Shown: positions 44,266 through 53,573 of the stretch, piece after piece
Numbering within the stretch: the stretch's first letter is position 1
Layout: every line of letters starts with the position of its first letter
NCBI RefSeq assembly: GCF_001936625.1
Contig: NZ_MSDU01000008.1
Coordinates: 1 to 64,000 of the forward strand
Reading direction: 5' to 3'
DNA length: 64,000 nt
DNA from: Domibacillus antri
GTDB taxonomy: Bacteria; Bacillota; Bacilli; Bacillales; Domibacillaceae
Translations under genes and position numbers: made by a program
The notes under the pieces: model-generated
Seen by the model: the letters and a program-made list of their open reading frames with translations, nothing else
Told to the model about the DNA's origin: nothing
Database searches by the model: none

Positions 44266-44533
44266 TCATATGCTCCCCCCTTTTCCGTCCCAAGCTTCCT
44301 GAATTTTCAAGTGTTTTTCTTTATTATGGCATGTCCTAACGTTTACTGCCAGTTTTTTTCTAGCTGTTTTGAACTAAAAAGAGCCAAACAAAGCATGGAT
44401 TTATTCTATTCTTTGAAGGATAAAAGGAAGCACCTGTTCTTGCCGGGATGATGATATAATGGTCATGCAAAAACAGCGACGCGATGACAGCCGCCGAAGG
44501 CACTTCATTGTTAAAAGAAGGAGATAATAAAAC

Positions 44534-45418
44534 GTGGACAACCAAACGTTACTATTAATAGACGGATTTAATTTATTAAGCCGCGGCTACTTTGCCACAT
44601 CTTACGGCAAAGAACCGGAACAGCTGACGAAAAGCAGTAAAGGCGTGTATACAAACGCTTTGCGAATATTTTTTCAAAAGACCTTTCACCTTATTTCTCA
44701 ATATAAGATGACCCATCTGGCTGTTGTGTGGGATGTCAAAAAGGATGAAACAACCAGAAGATTAAAACATGACTTTTATAAAGCCACCCGCTCTGATTTA
44801 CCCGACCCGTTAATCCAGCAATTTGAAACGTGCAAAGAGGTGCTGGAAGGCATCGGTATTCAACAAATATCGGTTCCTGCCTACGAAGCTGATGATGTCA
44901 TTGGCACATTAGCGAAGAAATGGTGCAAGAATCAATATGGTCATTGTTACATTTACAGCAACGATAAGGATTTGTTTCAACTTTTAAGTTCAAATATTTC
45001 GCAAATCATTGGCGGTAAAAAGGGGGATTCTGTTTATTCATTACAGCATTTTCAGGATGACTACTGTATTACACCCGAACAATGGATCGATGTGAAGGCG
45101 CTTCTTGGTGATAAAAGCGACAACATTCCCGGCTGCCCTGGCATCGGAGAAAAATCCGCATTGCCATTAATACAGCTTTATGGATCGATCGAGCATATTT
45201 ACGAACAAATGGACGTGCTGGACCCGCGATTCAATCGGTATAAGAACAAGCTCATTGAAGGAAAAAACCTGGCATTCATCAGCAAAGAATTATCGGCCAT
45301 CATCTGCCAAATGGACGAATTAAATGCGTTTCTTTTTGATGACCTGCAGGTGAAGATTTTAAAAGAGAGGGTAATGGCCGAATTCAATGAATTGGAACTC
45401 AAAATGAAATATGCGTAA
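44534..45418 (+). CDS. ypcP: 5'-3' exonuclease (YpcP, FEN-like)
   Basis: A 294-residue flap-nuclease family protein equivalent to the small DNA polymerase I-like exonuclease domain. Motifs: LLLIDGFNLLSRGYF, VWDVKKDETTRR, YEADDVIGTLA, SNDKDLFQL and the helix-hairpin-helix DNA-binding GDKSDNIPGCPGIGEKSA. All metal-binding Asp are present. Likely removes RNA primers or processes flaps. Start GTG after AAGGAG. A TATAAT at 44455-44460 may be its -10. Confidence 0.9.
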   Translation: MDNQTLLLIDGFNLLSRGYFATSYGKEPEQLTKSSKGVYTNALRIFFQKTFHLISQYKMTHLAVVWDVKKDETTRRLKHDFYKATRSDLPDPLIQQFETCKEVLEGIGIQQISVPAYEADDVIGTLAKKWCKNQYGHCYIYSNDKDLFQLLSSNISQIIGGKKGDSVYSLQHFQDDYCITPEQWIDVKALLGDKSDNIPGCPGIGEKSALPLIQLYGSIEHIYEQMDVLDPRFNRYKNKLIEGKNLAFISKELSAIICQMDELNAFLFDDLQVKILKERVMAEFNELELKMKYA

Positions 45419-45495
45419 AGCATCATTCACATAAAAAAATGAAACCAATGGTTTTTTTTAACGTAGATAAGAAAAAAGAAGAGAGAAGGGTTCAT

Positions 45496-45654
45496 ATGTT
45501 TAAAAAAATCATTAAGCGATTGCTGAATCAAAAATCTTATCACCGGTATTCAAGCAGCGATTACCGGCATAAAAAACATTCTCATCACCCATCAAAATAT
45601 GGACATCACTATTATAAGAAAAAGCGAAAATCCTATAGCTCATACAGCAGCTGA
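45496..45654 (+). CDS. Basic His/Ser/Tyr-rich microprotein coupled to a kinase
   Basis: A 52-residue protein: a helical basic head (MFKKIIKRLLNQKSYHRYSS) and a tail of His, Ser, Tyr and Lys (RHKKHSHHPSKYGHHYYKKK, ending SYSSYSS). Start at 45496, where GAAGGG lies 5 bases upstream; the longer frame from 45439 is less likely. Its TGA overlaps the ATG of the next gene (TGATGG), a translational coupling to the protein kinase. The composition recalls spore coat proteins, and its Ser/Tyr tail could be a kinase substrate; both are inference. Confidence 0.6.
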   Translation: MFKKIIKRLLNQKSYHRYSSSDYRHKKHSHHPSKYGHHYYKKKRKSYSSYSS

Positions 45655-46475
45655 TGGGGGTAAAAAAGATTCTTTCGGAACTCTTTGAACGCCCGCTGAA
45701 AAAAAATAAACTGATTCAAAACCGATATAGGATTAACCGGTTTATCGGTAAAGGCAGTTACGGCATCACTTACAAAGCAACGGACATTAAAACAGGCCGA
45801 TCCGTTCTTCTGAAACAGCTAAGGAAAAGAAAAAGGAAAGACCCTGTCAATCTCGCGTCTTTTCAGCGGGAAGCGGACTTTTTAAAAACATTCGATCATC
45901 CTTCCATCCCTTGTTTTGTCGATTTTTTTCCAGATGAACATCACCGGTTTCTTGTCATGGAATACATTGAAGCAGCTAATTTTGAAGAGCTGATTTTTAA
46001 TAAAGAAAAGACATATAACGAAAAAGAAACTTTTTCTATTTTATTGAATGTGCTTGACGTCATTCAATACTTCCATCAGCAAAACGTCGTTCATAGAGAT
46101 TTGCGCATCCCGAATATTTTGTGGAACGGGAACCAAATTTATGTGATTGACTTTGGATTAGCAAGATCGCTGGAAGATCAAGATGAAGCCTGTCCTAAAG
46201 AAAAAGAAGAAAACAAACTATTTCGGGAAATATCGGTCAAAAGCGATTTTTTTGCCCTCGGTCATTTTGTTCTTTTTCTCTTGTATTCCCAATATGAGCC
46301 TCAATCAAAAAAAGAAAAAAGCTGGGAAGAAGAACTGGTGCTTTCTGAAGGGGCAAGAAATGTGATTCGAAGGATGCTTCAGCTCGATCAGCCATATGCC
46401 ACAGCCGATGAACTTATTTTTGATGCAGAAAACCTTTTTGCCTCTGATAAAGGGACTAGCAGTCTTAAAAACTAG
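45654..46475 (+). CDS. Hanks-type Ser/Thr protein kinase
   Basis: A 273-residue cytoplasmic kinase without a membrane or PASTA region. Gly loop IGKGSYGITYKATD, ATP Lys in SVLLKQLRK, catalytic HRDLRIPNILW (Arg where most kinases have Lys) and metal-binding VIDFGLA. The C-lobe is intact. It resembles small Bacillus kinases such as YbdM. It follows the Ser/Tyr-rich microprotein in the same operon, 1-base overlap. Ends in a strong terminator. Confidence 0.85.
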   Translation: MGVKKILSELFERPLKKNKLIQNRYRINRFIGKGSYGITYKATDIKTGRSVLLKQLRKRKRKDPVNLASFQREADFLKTFDHPSIPCFVDFFPDEHHRFLVMEYIEAANFEELIFNKEKTYNEKETFSILLNVLDVIQYFHQQNVVHRDLRIPNILWNGNQIYVIDFGLARSLEDQDEACPKEKEENKLFREISVKSDFFALGHFVLFLLYSQYEPQSKKEKSWEEELVLSEGARNVIRRMLQLDQPYATADELIFDAENLFASDKGTSSLKN

Positions 46476-46482
46476 TCCCTTT
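46449..46482. terminator. Bidirectional terminator
   Basis: AAAGGGACTAG (46449-46459) pairs with CTAGTCCCTTT (46472-46482). It overlaps the 3' end of the kinase gene and faces czcD. Confidence 0.85.
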
Positions 46483-46509
46483 CATCCACCCTACATTCAA
46501 TGCTTATTA

Positions 46510-47418
46510 TTAATTGCAATGAGTTCCTGATGAACAAGTTTCAGCGCCATCTTTATCAATTTGAATGGTTACATGATGCAAATGATATTCATCATGCAGC
46601 AGCTTTTTCGCTTTTGATAAAACCAATTGGTCATTAACATCCGCATGGACAACTAAATGACAGCTGAGAGCCGGAAAATCGGATGTAATCGACCAAACGT
46701 GGAAATCATGAACGTCCTTCACCTCACGCAGAGACAGCAATGTGTTTTTCACTTCTTGAGTGTCCAGATTTAACGGCGCGCCTTCCATCAAAATATGGAA
46801 TGAATCTTTTGTGACCCTGTATCCGCTGATAATAATTAAAACAGCCACAATAATGCTGGCAATTGGATCCGCCAGATTCCAGCCGAAAAACATGATGAGC
46901 AAGGCGGCCGCAATCGCCCCGACGGAACCAAGCATATCCCCCATAACATGTAAAAAGGCACTTCTCACATTTAAATTTTCATCCTTGTCGCCTCTCATTA
47001 AAATAAAGGCGGCCGCAATATTCACGAGCAGCCCCAAAGAAGAGATGATTAACATCCCCGTACTGACAACTTCAGGAGGATTCATCAACCGTTGGTAAGC
47101 TTCAAAAAAGATATACATGGAGATGGCAATCAATGTCATTCCGTTTATAAACGCCGCCAAGATTTCAAAGCGTTTATACCCGAATGTTTTTTTGTTGGAA
47201 GCGGCTCTTTGTCCAAAAGTTAAAGCAATATAGCTCAGACCTAATGCCGCTGCGTCACTTAACATGTGCCCCGCGTCCGAAAGCAGCGCCAGACTATTTG
47301 TCACCAGACCACCAATCACTTCCACAATCATGTAGGAAAAAATCAGGAAAAACGCCCATTTTAAAGCAGATTTATTGCTGCTTCCGTGATGATGACCATG
47401 TGTGTGAGAATGCCCCAT
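46510..47418 (-). CDS. czcD: CDF-family divalent cation efflux protein CzcD
   Basis: A 302-residue cation diffusion facilitator: N-terminal His-rich segment (GHSHTHGHHHGSS), six membrane segments, the membrane zinc site in SLALLSDAGHMLSDAAALG (HxxxD) and FLHVMGDMLGSVG, and a C-terminal cytoplasmic domain (VKDVHDFHVWSIT). Exports Zn, Co or Cd. Last gene of czcO-bdbD-bdbC-czcD; ATG after a good SD (GAAGGAG). Confidence 0.9.
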   Translation of the reverse strand: MGHSHTHGHHHGSSNKSALKWAFFLIFSYMIVEVIGGLVTNSLALLSDAGHMLSDAAALGLSYIALTFGQRAASNKKTFGYKRFEILAAFINGMTLIAISMYIFFEAYQRLMNPPEVVSTGMLIISSLGLLVNIAAAFILMRGDKDENLNVRSAFLHVMGDMLGSVGAIAAALLIMFFGWNLADPIASIIVAVLIIISGYRVTKDSFHILMEGAPLNLDTQEVKNTLLSLREVKDVHDFHVWSITSDFPALSCHLVVHADVNDQLVLSKAKKLLHDEYHLHHVTIQIDKDGAETCSSGTHCN

Positions 47419-47484
47419 ATTCCTTCACGCTCCTTCTGTCCATTGTCCGCCGCGAAAAATCAAAGAAACCCGCTTTAAACTAGT

Positions 47485-47922
47485 TTATTCACCTTTCTCT
47501 TTTCCGGTTTTCAGAAACAAAAATATCATGAAGATGCTGATCAGCGTAAACGCTGTTAGTGCCAAAAACGGAATCGTCACAAAGCCGAACCAATTAATGT
47601 ACTGCACATTACATGGAACACCCTGAACACATGGCTTCACTGCCGCAAAACCCGGCACCTTTTGCACAAGGTAATGATAGAAAGAGACCGCCCCGCCAAT
47701 TAGAGACAGCGGAAGTACATATTTCTTTAAATGAACATCGTTATAAAATGCCGCAATGCCTAAAATAATGGCCAAAGGATACATAAAGATTCTCTGAATC
47801 CAGCATAGCTCGCATGGAACAAGCCCTTTGATCTGACTGAAATAAAGGCTGCCAAGCACAGCGGTAACGGAAACGACCCATGCTGCGTATAAGGCGTACT
47901 TTTGAATAAAAGATCTACTCAT
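47485..47922 (-). CDS. bdbC: Disulfide bond formation protein BdbC (DsbB type)
   Basis: A 145-residue membrane protein with four segments. The two Cys pairs of DsbB are present: CELC near the first loop and the second pair in KPCVQGVPC. It reoxidises BdbD with quinone. Overlaps bdbD by 8 bases. Located in the metal resistance cluster. Confidence 0.9.
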   Translation of the reverse strand: MSRSFIQKYALYAAWVVSVTAVLGSLYFSQIKGLVPCELCWIQRIFMYPLAIILGIAAFYNDVHLKKYVLPLSLIGGAVSFYHYLVQKVPGFAAVKPCVQGVPCNVQYINWFGFVTIPFLALTAFTLISIFMIFLFLKTGKEKGE

Positions 47923-48607
47923 TGTCCGCTGACCCTTCTTCTATAAGAGAGACGATTTTTTCATAATCAAACGGATCTTCGAGCATAACCCCGTCAATGA
48001 TGATGGTAGGCGTAAATGGAACATTATATTCTTTTACTAAACCGTCATCTTTGCTCACTTCTGCCGCTGCGGATGTTCCTTCTTCATTTAAATCCGCTTC
48101 CAGCTGCGCTAGATCAACATTCGGGGCTGTTTCCGCTGCGATTTCTTTCAGTTTTTCTACTGTCACCCACTGTTTATCGTGTTCCTGCGTTGCCGGCTGC
48201 GCATCGAACACCGCTTTATGGAAAGACCAGAAATTTTCAGGGTCTTGTTCGAAGACGGATTCAGAGGCTAACGATGCCAAGATAGATTCATTCCCATGAA
48301 ACAGCACATTAATATAGGAGAAAGTTGCTTTCCCTGGGTTAACATAATCTTCAATCAATTGAGGATAGACCGTTTCCCCCCACTGTTTGCATGATGGGCA
48401 CTTGTAATCGCCAAACTCGACAATCGAAACAGGTGCCTCCGCATCGCCCAGAGTCGGCTGTCCCTCAATAGGAGGATGCCCTTTGCTGTTCATTGTCTGT
48501 CCGGTTTCCTGCGCTGTTTCATCTGCCCTGTTCAATAACAACACCAGGCCGGCAATCACAGCGAAAAGAATAAGTGTTCCAATCACCATTTTTTTACTGT
48601 TTTTCAT
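47915..48607 (-). CDS. bdbD: Extracytoplasmic thiol-disulfide oxidoreductase BdbD
   Basis: A 230-residue membrane-anchored DsbA-like protein: N-terminal anchor (about 7-26), active site CPSC in FGDYKCPSCKQ, and the cis-Pro segment VPFTPTIII. Introduces disulfides into exported proteins with BdbC. Overlaps czcO by 4 bases and bdbC by 8. Confidence 0.9.
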   Translation of the reverse strand: MKNSKKMVIGTLILFAVIAGLVLLLNRADETAQETGQTMNSKGHPPIEGQPTLGDAEAPVSIVEFGDYKCPSCKQWGETVYPQLIEDYVNPGKATFSYINVLFHGNESILASLASESVFEQDPENFWSFHKAVFDAQPATQEHDKQWVTVEKLKEIAAETAPNVDLAQLEADLNEEGTSAAAEVSKDDGLVKEYNVPFTPTIIIDGVMLEDPFDYEKIVSLIEEGSADNE

Positions 48608-49653
48608 AAAGTACCTCCACTTTTTTGTATATGTTCGGCAATGTATTTTGCATCATGCCCCACCCCTTGAAGAAGTGCGGAACCACGCCGGTACTGCCAC
48701 GGCAGGCCTAAAAAATATAAACCCTCTATTTGTGTAACCCCTCTTTGATGAACGGGCCGCCTCTCATCATTCAGAGCCCCTTTCACTTCCAGCCAACTGT
48801 AGTCGGCAGTAAAACCGGTTGACCAGATAATGTTTTGGACTTCAAGCGCAGAATGATCCTGAAACCGTATCATTGTGCTTTCTCCATCTACAGCTCTGCT
48901 CTTTTGAATCACTGCCCCGCTTGCCAATGCATCTTTTAATTCCGTTCCGAAAATAGGATCTCCGCCCGCCTGTATCTTTTTCCCAATCCACGAATCCCGC
49001 GGAGCCTTATATATGCCAGCCTTGTCAAACCACCAAAAGATGCTTTTATTTCCGATTTTCATCGGGAAAAACGTCATTTTTTGACTGACCGACAAGTACG
49101 TTTCCCGTTCATTGGACAATTCCACAGCAATTTGGGCTCCGCTGTTGCCGCCGCCTACGACTAATACATTTCCCTCTACTAGATCAGCCGGGTTCTTGTA
49201 TTGGGAAGAATGCAGCTGCAGAATATGCGGCGATAAGTACCGGGCAAAGCCCGGAATATTTGGCGTCTGGAAAGGACCGGATGCGATCACCACATTCTCC
49301 GCCTCATACTCTTGATCATTCGTTTGAACATGAAAACGGTTATGTTCCTTCCAGACACGCGTCACTTCAGTCTGCAGCTGAACCGGAAGCTGAAACGCCA
49401 CCGCATACAGCTTTAAGTATTGAGCGATTTCATCTTTTGCCGGAAAATTGTGCGGATCCCCTTCCAGTGGGAGGCCGGGTAAAGAACTGTACATTCTCGG
49501 TGTAAACAACACTAAAGAATCATATCGTTTTCTCCACTCATCCCCAATTTCATGATTTTTGTCTAAAATGATAAACGATTGATTGAATTGCTTCAGGTAA
49601 TGCCCCATCGCCAGTCCCGCCTGTCCGGCACCGATAATGACAGTCTGATACAT
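48604..49653 (-). CDS. czcO: CzcO-type FAD/NAD(P)-dependent monooxygenase-like protein
   Basis: A 349-residue flavoprotein: FAD loop IIGAGQAGLAMGHYLK, second nucleotide loop VLVVGGGNSGAQIAVEL, and the closing FAD contact GVTQIEGLYFLGLPW. Similar proteins are named CzcO when next to CzcD; role in metal tolerance is unclear. First gene of the minus-strand operon, divergent from the CadC-like gene. Confidence 0.83.
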   Translation of the reverse strand: MYQTVIIGAGQAGLAMGHYLKQFNQSFIILDKNHEIGDEWRKRYDSLVLFTPRMYSSLPGLPLEGDPHNFPAKDEIAQYLKLYAVAFQLPVQLQTEVTRVWKEHNRFHVQTNDQEYEAENVVIASGPFQTPNIPGFARYLSPHILQLHSSQYKNPADLVEGNVLVVGGGNSGAQIAVELSNERETYLSVSQKMTFFPMKIGNKSIFWWFDKAGIYKAPRDSWIGKKIQAGGDPIFGTELKDALASGAVIQKSRAVDGESTMIRFQDHSALEVQNIIWSTGFTADYSWLEVKGALNDERRPVHQRGVTQIEGLYFLGLPWQYRRGSALLQGVGHDAKYIAEHIQKSGGTL

Positions 49654-49694
49654 ATGAACACCTCACCACTATTGTACCAAGATCCGCCTATTAA

Positions 49695-49710
49695 TCAAAT
49701 ATTCATTTGA
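49695..49710. promoter_or_regulatory. CadC-like operator, czcO side
   Basis: TCAAATATTCATTTGA is a 5-bp inverted repeat of the ArsR/SmtB type (TCAAA...TTTGA), 42 bases upstream of the czcO start. Its partner is 65 bases away. Confidence 0.6.
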
Positions 49711-49718
49711 TTGTTCAA

Positions 49719-49747
49719 TTGACAATTTTTCGAACTCAACATACACT
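49719..49747 (+). promoter_or_regulatory. Promoter of cadC-cadA
   Basis: TTGACA (49719-49724), 17 bases, TACACT (49742-49747). It lies between the two operators. Confidence 0.65.
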
Positions 49748-49759
49748 AAACGTATACAA

Positions 49760-49775
49760 TCAAACAAATATTTGA
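49760..49775. promoter_or_regulatory. CadC-like operator, cadC side
   Basis: TCAAACAAATATTTGA just downstream of the -10 and overlapping the transcription start region, same arms (TCAAA, TTTGA) as the operator at 49695. Binding here would block transcription of cadC-cadA until Cd, Zn or Pb is present. Confidence 0.65.
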
Positions 49776-49790
49776 ATGAAGGTGAGTCGA

Positions 49791-50171
49791 GTGGCAGAAA
49801 ATTCAAAACGCAAACAAGCTGACGATACTTGTGAAACCCCTTGTTTTAACGAAGACGTCGTGGAACGGGTGCAGCCAAAAATCAATGAAGTTGCCGGTGT
49901 TGAATTGCTTTTCAAAGCATTATCCGATGCCACACGTTTGAAAATTGTGTACGCTTTAACGCTTAAGAAAGAGCTGTGTGTCTGTGATGTGGCGCAACTT
50001 ATTGGTTCCACAACAGCCACTGCGTCTCATCATTTGCGTCTCCTTCGAAACATGGGTCTCGCTAAATACCGGAAAGAAGGCAAACTCGTTTACTATTCAG
50101 TCAAAGATGATCACGTCCATCAGTTAGTAAGCATTGCACTTGAACATTCCAGAGAGGATGGAGAACGATGA
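49791..50171 (+). CDS. cadC: ArsR/SmtB-family metal-responsive repressor, CadC type
   Basis: A 126-residue winged-helix repressor. Metal-sensing Cys: N-terminal CETPC and alpha-3 ELCVCD, the CadC site pattern for Cd/Pb/Zn. Helix-turn-helix [20 protein letters not shown]. Start GTG at 49791, because AAGGTGAG lies 5 bases upstream; an ATG 15 bases earlier overlaps that SD. Represses its own operon and probably the divergent czcO-bdbD-bdbC-czcD operon. Confidence 0.88.
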   Translation: MAENSKRKQADDTCETPCFNEDVVERVQPKINEVAGVELLFKALSDATRLKIVYALTLKKELCVCDVAQLIGSTTATASHHLRLLRNMGLAKYRKEGKLVYYSVKDDHVHQLVSIALEHSREDGER

Positions 50172-52279
50172 GTGAAACGAAAAACGTCTATCGCCTTCAA
50201 GGGCTGTCCTGTGCCAATTGTGCAGCGAAGTTTGAAAAAAATATCCGGGACATCCAAACGGTTGAAGATGTCCAGTTAAATTTTGGTGCATCCAAAATAG
50301 CCATTGTTGGTGAAGCTTCGGTCGAGCAGTTAGAAGTAGCCGGCGCATTCGACGGCATCAAAGTTTTTCCGGAACGTCAAAAATTCAAGGAAGAAAAGAT
50401 CCCTTTTTGGCAAAAACGTGAAAATAAACACACCATCGTCTCTTTGTTTTTTCTCATTTTCGGTTATATGGCTGTCTTTTCCATCGGTGAAGACAGTCCA
50501 GCTACAATCACCTTATTCGGTCTTTCCATCTTAATTGGCGGTTATAACCTGTTTAAAGTTGGATTGAAGAACTTGAGCAAACTTGAATTTGATATGAAAA
50601 CGCTCATGACCGTGGCAATTATTGGAGCGGCCATCATCGGCGAGTGGGGAGAAGGGGCTGTTGTCGTCTTTCTCTTTGCCTTGAGTGAAGCATTAGAAGG
50701 CTATTCAATGGACAAAGCCCGTCAGTCGATTCGTTCTTTAATGGATATAGCCCCGAATACAGCGATCATTAAACGCGGGAACAATGAATATGAAGTAGAC
50801 GTAGAGGATATTCAAGTCGGCGACATAATGATGATTAAACCCGGTCAAAAAATAGCGATGGATGGTGAAATCATAAAAGGCCAATCTGCTGTTAACCAGG
50901 CGGCTATCACGGGTGAATCGATTCCTGTTCATAAACAAACCGGGGATGAAGTGTTTGCCGGATCTTTAAATGAAGAAGGCTTTTTAGAAGTTTGCGTAAC
51001 GAAGCTGGCAGAAGATACAACCATTGCCAAAATCATTCATTTAGTGGAAGAAGCACAGGCTGAACGGGCTCCTTCACAACAATTTGTCGATCAATTTGCC
51101 AAATACTATACACCTGCGATCATGGTTATCGCGCTTTTGACTGCCATCATCCCTCCCCTTTTTATGGGCGGAGAATGGTCAGAGTGGATTTACCGCGGTT
51201 TAGCCGTCCTTGTCGTTGGCTGTCCTTGTGCACTGGTCATTTCGACACCGGTGGCGATTGTTACCGCAATCGGAAATGCAGCCAAAAACGGGGTTTTGAT
51301 CAAAGGCGGCATCCATTTGGAAGAAACGGGCCGTTTGAAAGTCGTCGCGTTTGACAAAACCGGCACGCTGACAGAAGGAAAACCAGAAGTAACCAACGTC
51401 GTTTCTTTTTCTGATAGCAGTGAACACGATATTTTGGCTATCTCTGCGGCCATTGAAACTTTCTCTCACCATCCGTTAGCTTCTGCTGTTTTACGAAAAG
51501 CGGATAAAGAAAAAGCGGATAAATATACAGCAGATAATTTTCAGTCCTTTACCGGAAAAGGGGCGAAAGCGGTTTTAAATGGAACGGAGTATTTTATTGG
51601 AAGCCCCATTTTATTTCAAGAAATGATGTCGATACCGCAGGACGTTCAGAAACAAATTGCCGGCCTTCAAGCGCAGGGAAAAACCGTTATGCTGATCGGC
51701 ACAAAAGATGAAATAAAAGGCGGCTTATCCGTCGCAGACCAGGTCAGAAAAAGCAGCTTGTCCATTATTCAAAAGCTGCAAAAACTCGGCATCGAAAAAA
51801 CCGTCATGTTAACGGGTGATCATCAGGCGGCAGGAAACGTAATCGGCAGCCAGCTGCATGTAAGTGAAGTGAGAGCGGAGTTATTGCCTGAAGATAAGCT
51901 TGCAGCTGTCAAATCGTTGCGGGAACAGCATGGAAAAGTGGCCATGATCGGGGATGGAATCAATGATGCCCCGGCACTCGCGAGCGCGACAGTCGGTATC
52001 GCAATGGGCGGGGCCGGTACGGATACAGCTTTAGAAACGGCGGATATTGCTTTAATGGCTGACGATTTAGAAAAGCTGCCATACACGATTGCTTTAAGCC
52101 GGAAAACGCTCAACGTAATTAAACAAAACATCGCATTTGCCTTTGGGTTAAAACTATTAGCGCTGCTCTTTATCATTCCAGGCTGGCTGACCTTGTGGAT
52201 GGCGATCTTCGCGGATGTGGGCTCGACATTGATCGTTGTCCTCAACTCATTGCGTTTAATGAAAACAAATTATAATTAA
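50168..52279 (+). CDS. cadA: Heavy-metal P-type ATPase CadA
   Basis: A 703-residue P1B ATPase exporting Cd, Zn and Pb. N-terminal metal-binding GLSCANC, eight membrane segments with the CPC ion motif (VVGCPCALV), phosphorylation [10 protein letters not shown], the HP motif in SHHPLA and hinge [10 protein letters not shown]. Overlaps cadC by 4 bases (ATGA), so both come from one mRNA. Strong terminator after it. Confidence 0.93.
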   Translation: MSETKNVYRLQGLSCANCAAKFEKNIRDIQTVEDVQLNFGASKIAIVGEASVEQLEVAGAFDGIKVFPERQKFKEEKIPFWQKRENKHTIVSLFFLIFGYMAVFSIGEDSPATITLFGLSILIGGYNLFKVGLKNLSKLEFDMKTLMTVAIIGAAIIGEWGEGAVVVFLFALSEALEGYSMDKARQSIRSLMDIAPNTAIIKRGNNEYEVDVEDIQVGDIMMIKPGQKIAMDGEIIKGQSAVNQAAITGESIPVHKQTGDEVFAGSLNEEGFLEVCVTKLAEDTTIAKIIHLVEEAQAERAPSQQFVDQFAKYYTPAIMVIALLTAIIPPLFMGGEWSEWIYRGLAVLVVGCPCALVISTPVAIVTAIGNAAKNGVLIKGGIHLEETGRLKVVAFDKTGTLTEGKPEVTNVVSFSDSSEHDILAISAAIETFSHHPLASAVLRKADKEKADKYTADNFQSFTGKGAKAVLNGTEYFIGSPILFQEMMSIPQDVQKQIAGLQAQGKTVMLIGTKDEIKGGLSVADQVRKSSLSIIQKLQKLGIEKTVMLTGDHQAAGNVIGSQLHVSEVRAELLPEDKLAAVKSLREQHGKVAMIGDGINDAPALASATVGIAMGGAGTDTALETADIALMADDLEKLPYTIALSRKTLNVIKQNIAFAFGLKLLALLFIIPGWLTLWMAIFADVGSTLIVVLNSLRLMKTNYN

Positions 52280-52302
52280 GGAAACATAATGGAATGGCAA
52301 AA

Positions 52303-52342
52303 AAGGGATGTCTCAAAAAAATCATCGAGACATCCCTTTTTC
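52303..52342 (+). terminator. Terminator of cadC-cadA
   Basis: AAGGGATGTCTC (52303-52314) and GAGACATCCCTT (52327-52338), followed by TTTCCC. It is the end hairpin of repeat copy C. Confidence 0.8.
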
Positions 52343-52480
52343 CCTTCTATAGCCGGATTTTTTGATTTTGGGCCGGTTTTCTTCCTCTTTTGGCCGGATT
52401 CTTGATGAATCCGGCCCTCATGTTGTATAAACTGGCTGTCAAATCAACAAATCGGCCTAAATGAGCTATAATCCAGCCAT
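52303..52480. repeat. Dispersed intergenic repeat, copy C (inverted)
   Basis: Read on the minus strand: ATGGCTGGATTATAG, a perfect-arm hairpin GGCCGGATT...AATCCGGCC (52392-52416), GAGGAAGAAAACCGGC, then the GGGATGTCTCGATGA hairpin. These match copies A and B in order. It fills the gap between cadA and the sulfurtransferase gene. Confidence 0.5.
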
Positions 52481-52533
52481 CGGTTCATAAGGAATAGCCA
52501 TTTTTCTTGGATTTGTCTAATTCCAATACGTTT

Positions 52534-53379
52534 TTAACCGTTCCCTTTTATATCACGCTTTTCTGTTTCCACCGGACGTGTTTCATCGCTCGACCATTCA
52601 CTGTAGCTGCCCGGATACAGCTTTACATTTGTGAAGCCGGCCATTTGCATGGCGATGACGTTCGGCGCGGCGGAAACACCTGAACCGCAGTACACGATCA
52701 CAGGGGCGTCTTTGTCGATTTTTTCAAAGCGTGCCTGCTGCTCTTCCGCTGATTTCCACGCTGTACCGTTCAGTCCTTCGGCAAAAAAGCGGTTGATTGC
52801 GCCGGGAATATGGCCCGGCACACGGTCGAGCGGCTCTGTTTCACCGAGATACCGTTCCGGTGCGCGGGAATCGATTAACAGGGCTGAGCCGCTTTTAGAC
52901 GCCTGAATGACTTCCTCTATTGATGCCCGCATGTCTTCCTGAATGTTCAATGAAAATGAAGCGGAGCGGCGCACAGGTTTTTCAACTGTCACAGCATATC
53001 CTTTTTCCAGCCAGCCGGCGAACCCGCTGTCAAGAATATGGACATCATCGTGTCCCGCGTATTTCAGCAGCCACCATAGTCGGCCGGCAAACATGGACAC
53101 ACCATCATCATAGGCCACGACAGTTGAATCATTGGACACACCGCAGCTTTCCAGAAACGATTGAAATTCGTTCATGTCCGGCAGCGGATGCCGTCCTCCC
53201 CCATTCCCTTTTTCTCCTGATAAATGATGGTCGAGGTGTGCATAATAAGCACCTGGTATATGATTCTGTTCATATAATGCAGCGCCTTCAGCAGGATTCA
53301 TCAAATTGAAACGGCAGTCAAAAAGAACAATATTTTTATCTTCAAGGCGATCATGAAGCCCTTCTGTCGAAACGATCAT
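52534..53379 (-). CDS. Thiosulfate/3-mercaptopyruvate sulfurtransferase (tandem rhodanese)
   Basis: A 281-residue two-domain rhodanese. The first domain (NIVLFDCRFNLMNP, ending GFAGWLEKG) is non-catalytic; the second carries the active Cys in VIVYCGSGVSAAPNV. Transfers sulfur from thiosulfate or mercaptopyruvate to cyanide or thiols. Start at 53379, ATG after AAAGGAG; overlaps the next gene by 4 bases. Confidence 0.9.
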   Translation of the reverse strand: MIVSTEGLHDRLEDKNIVLFDCRFNLMNPAEGAALYEQNHIPGAYYAHLDHHLSGEKGNGGGRHPLPDMNEFQSFLESCGVSNDSTVVAYDDGVSMFAGRLWWLLKYAGHDDVHILDSGFAGWLEKGYAVTVEKPVRRSASFSLNIQEDMRASIEEVIQASKSGSALLIDSRAPERYLGETEPLDRVPGHIPGAINRFFAEGLNGTAWKSAEEQQARFEKIDKDAPVIVYCGSGVSAAPNVIAMQMAGFTNVKLYPGSYSEWSSDETRPVETEKRDIKGNG

Positions 53380-53573
53380 CGGCGTTGCTCCTTTTCCATT
53401 AATTTTCTCACATTGTCTTTCGGGTTCCAGCAATGAAACCGGTAGCCCGGATTCGTGTCGAACCCGAGCCGGCGGCATTTATAGTACATTTTTCCCGCTG
53501 TCTTGACCGCTTCAAAATGGCGGCACGTTGCGCATGCGTGGAAGCGCGTGTTAGGAGGCGGATTGGATGTCAC
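53376..53573 (-). CDS. Small Cys-rich (zinc ribbon-like) protein
   Basis: A 65-residue protein with ACATCRHFE, MYYKCRRLGFDTNPGYRF and HCWNP, that is four conserved-looking Cys that could hold zinc. Start GTG, overlapping the dynA 3' end by 23 bases; its stop overlaps the sulfurtransferase start. Family unknown; the coupling suggests dynA, this gene and the sulfurtransferase are one operon. Confidence 0.65.
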   Translation of the reverse strand: MTSNPPPNTRFHACATCRHFEAVKTAGKMYYKCRRLGFDTNPGYRFHCWNPKDNVRKLMEKEQRR

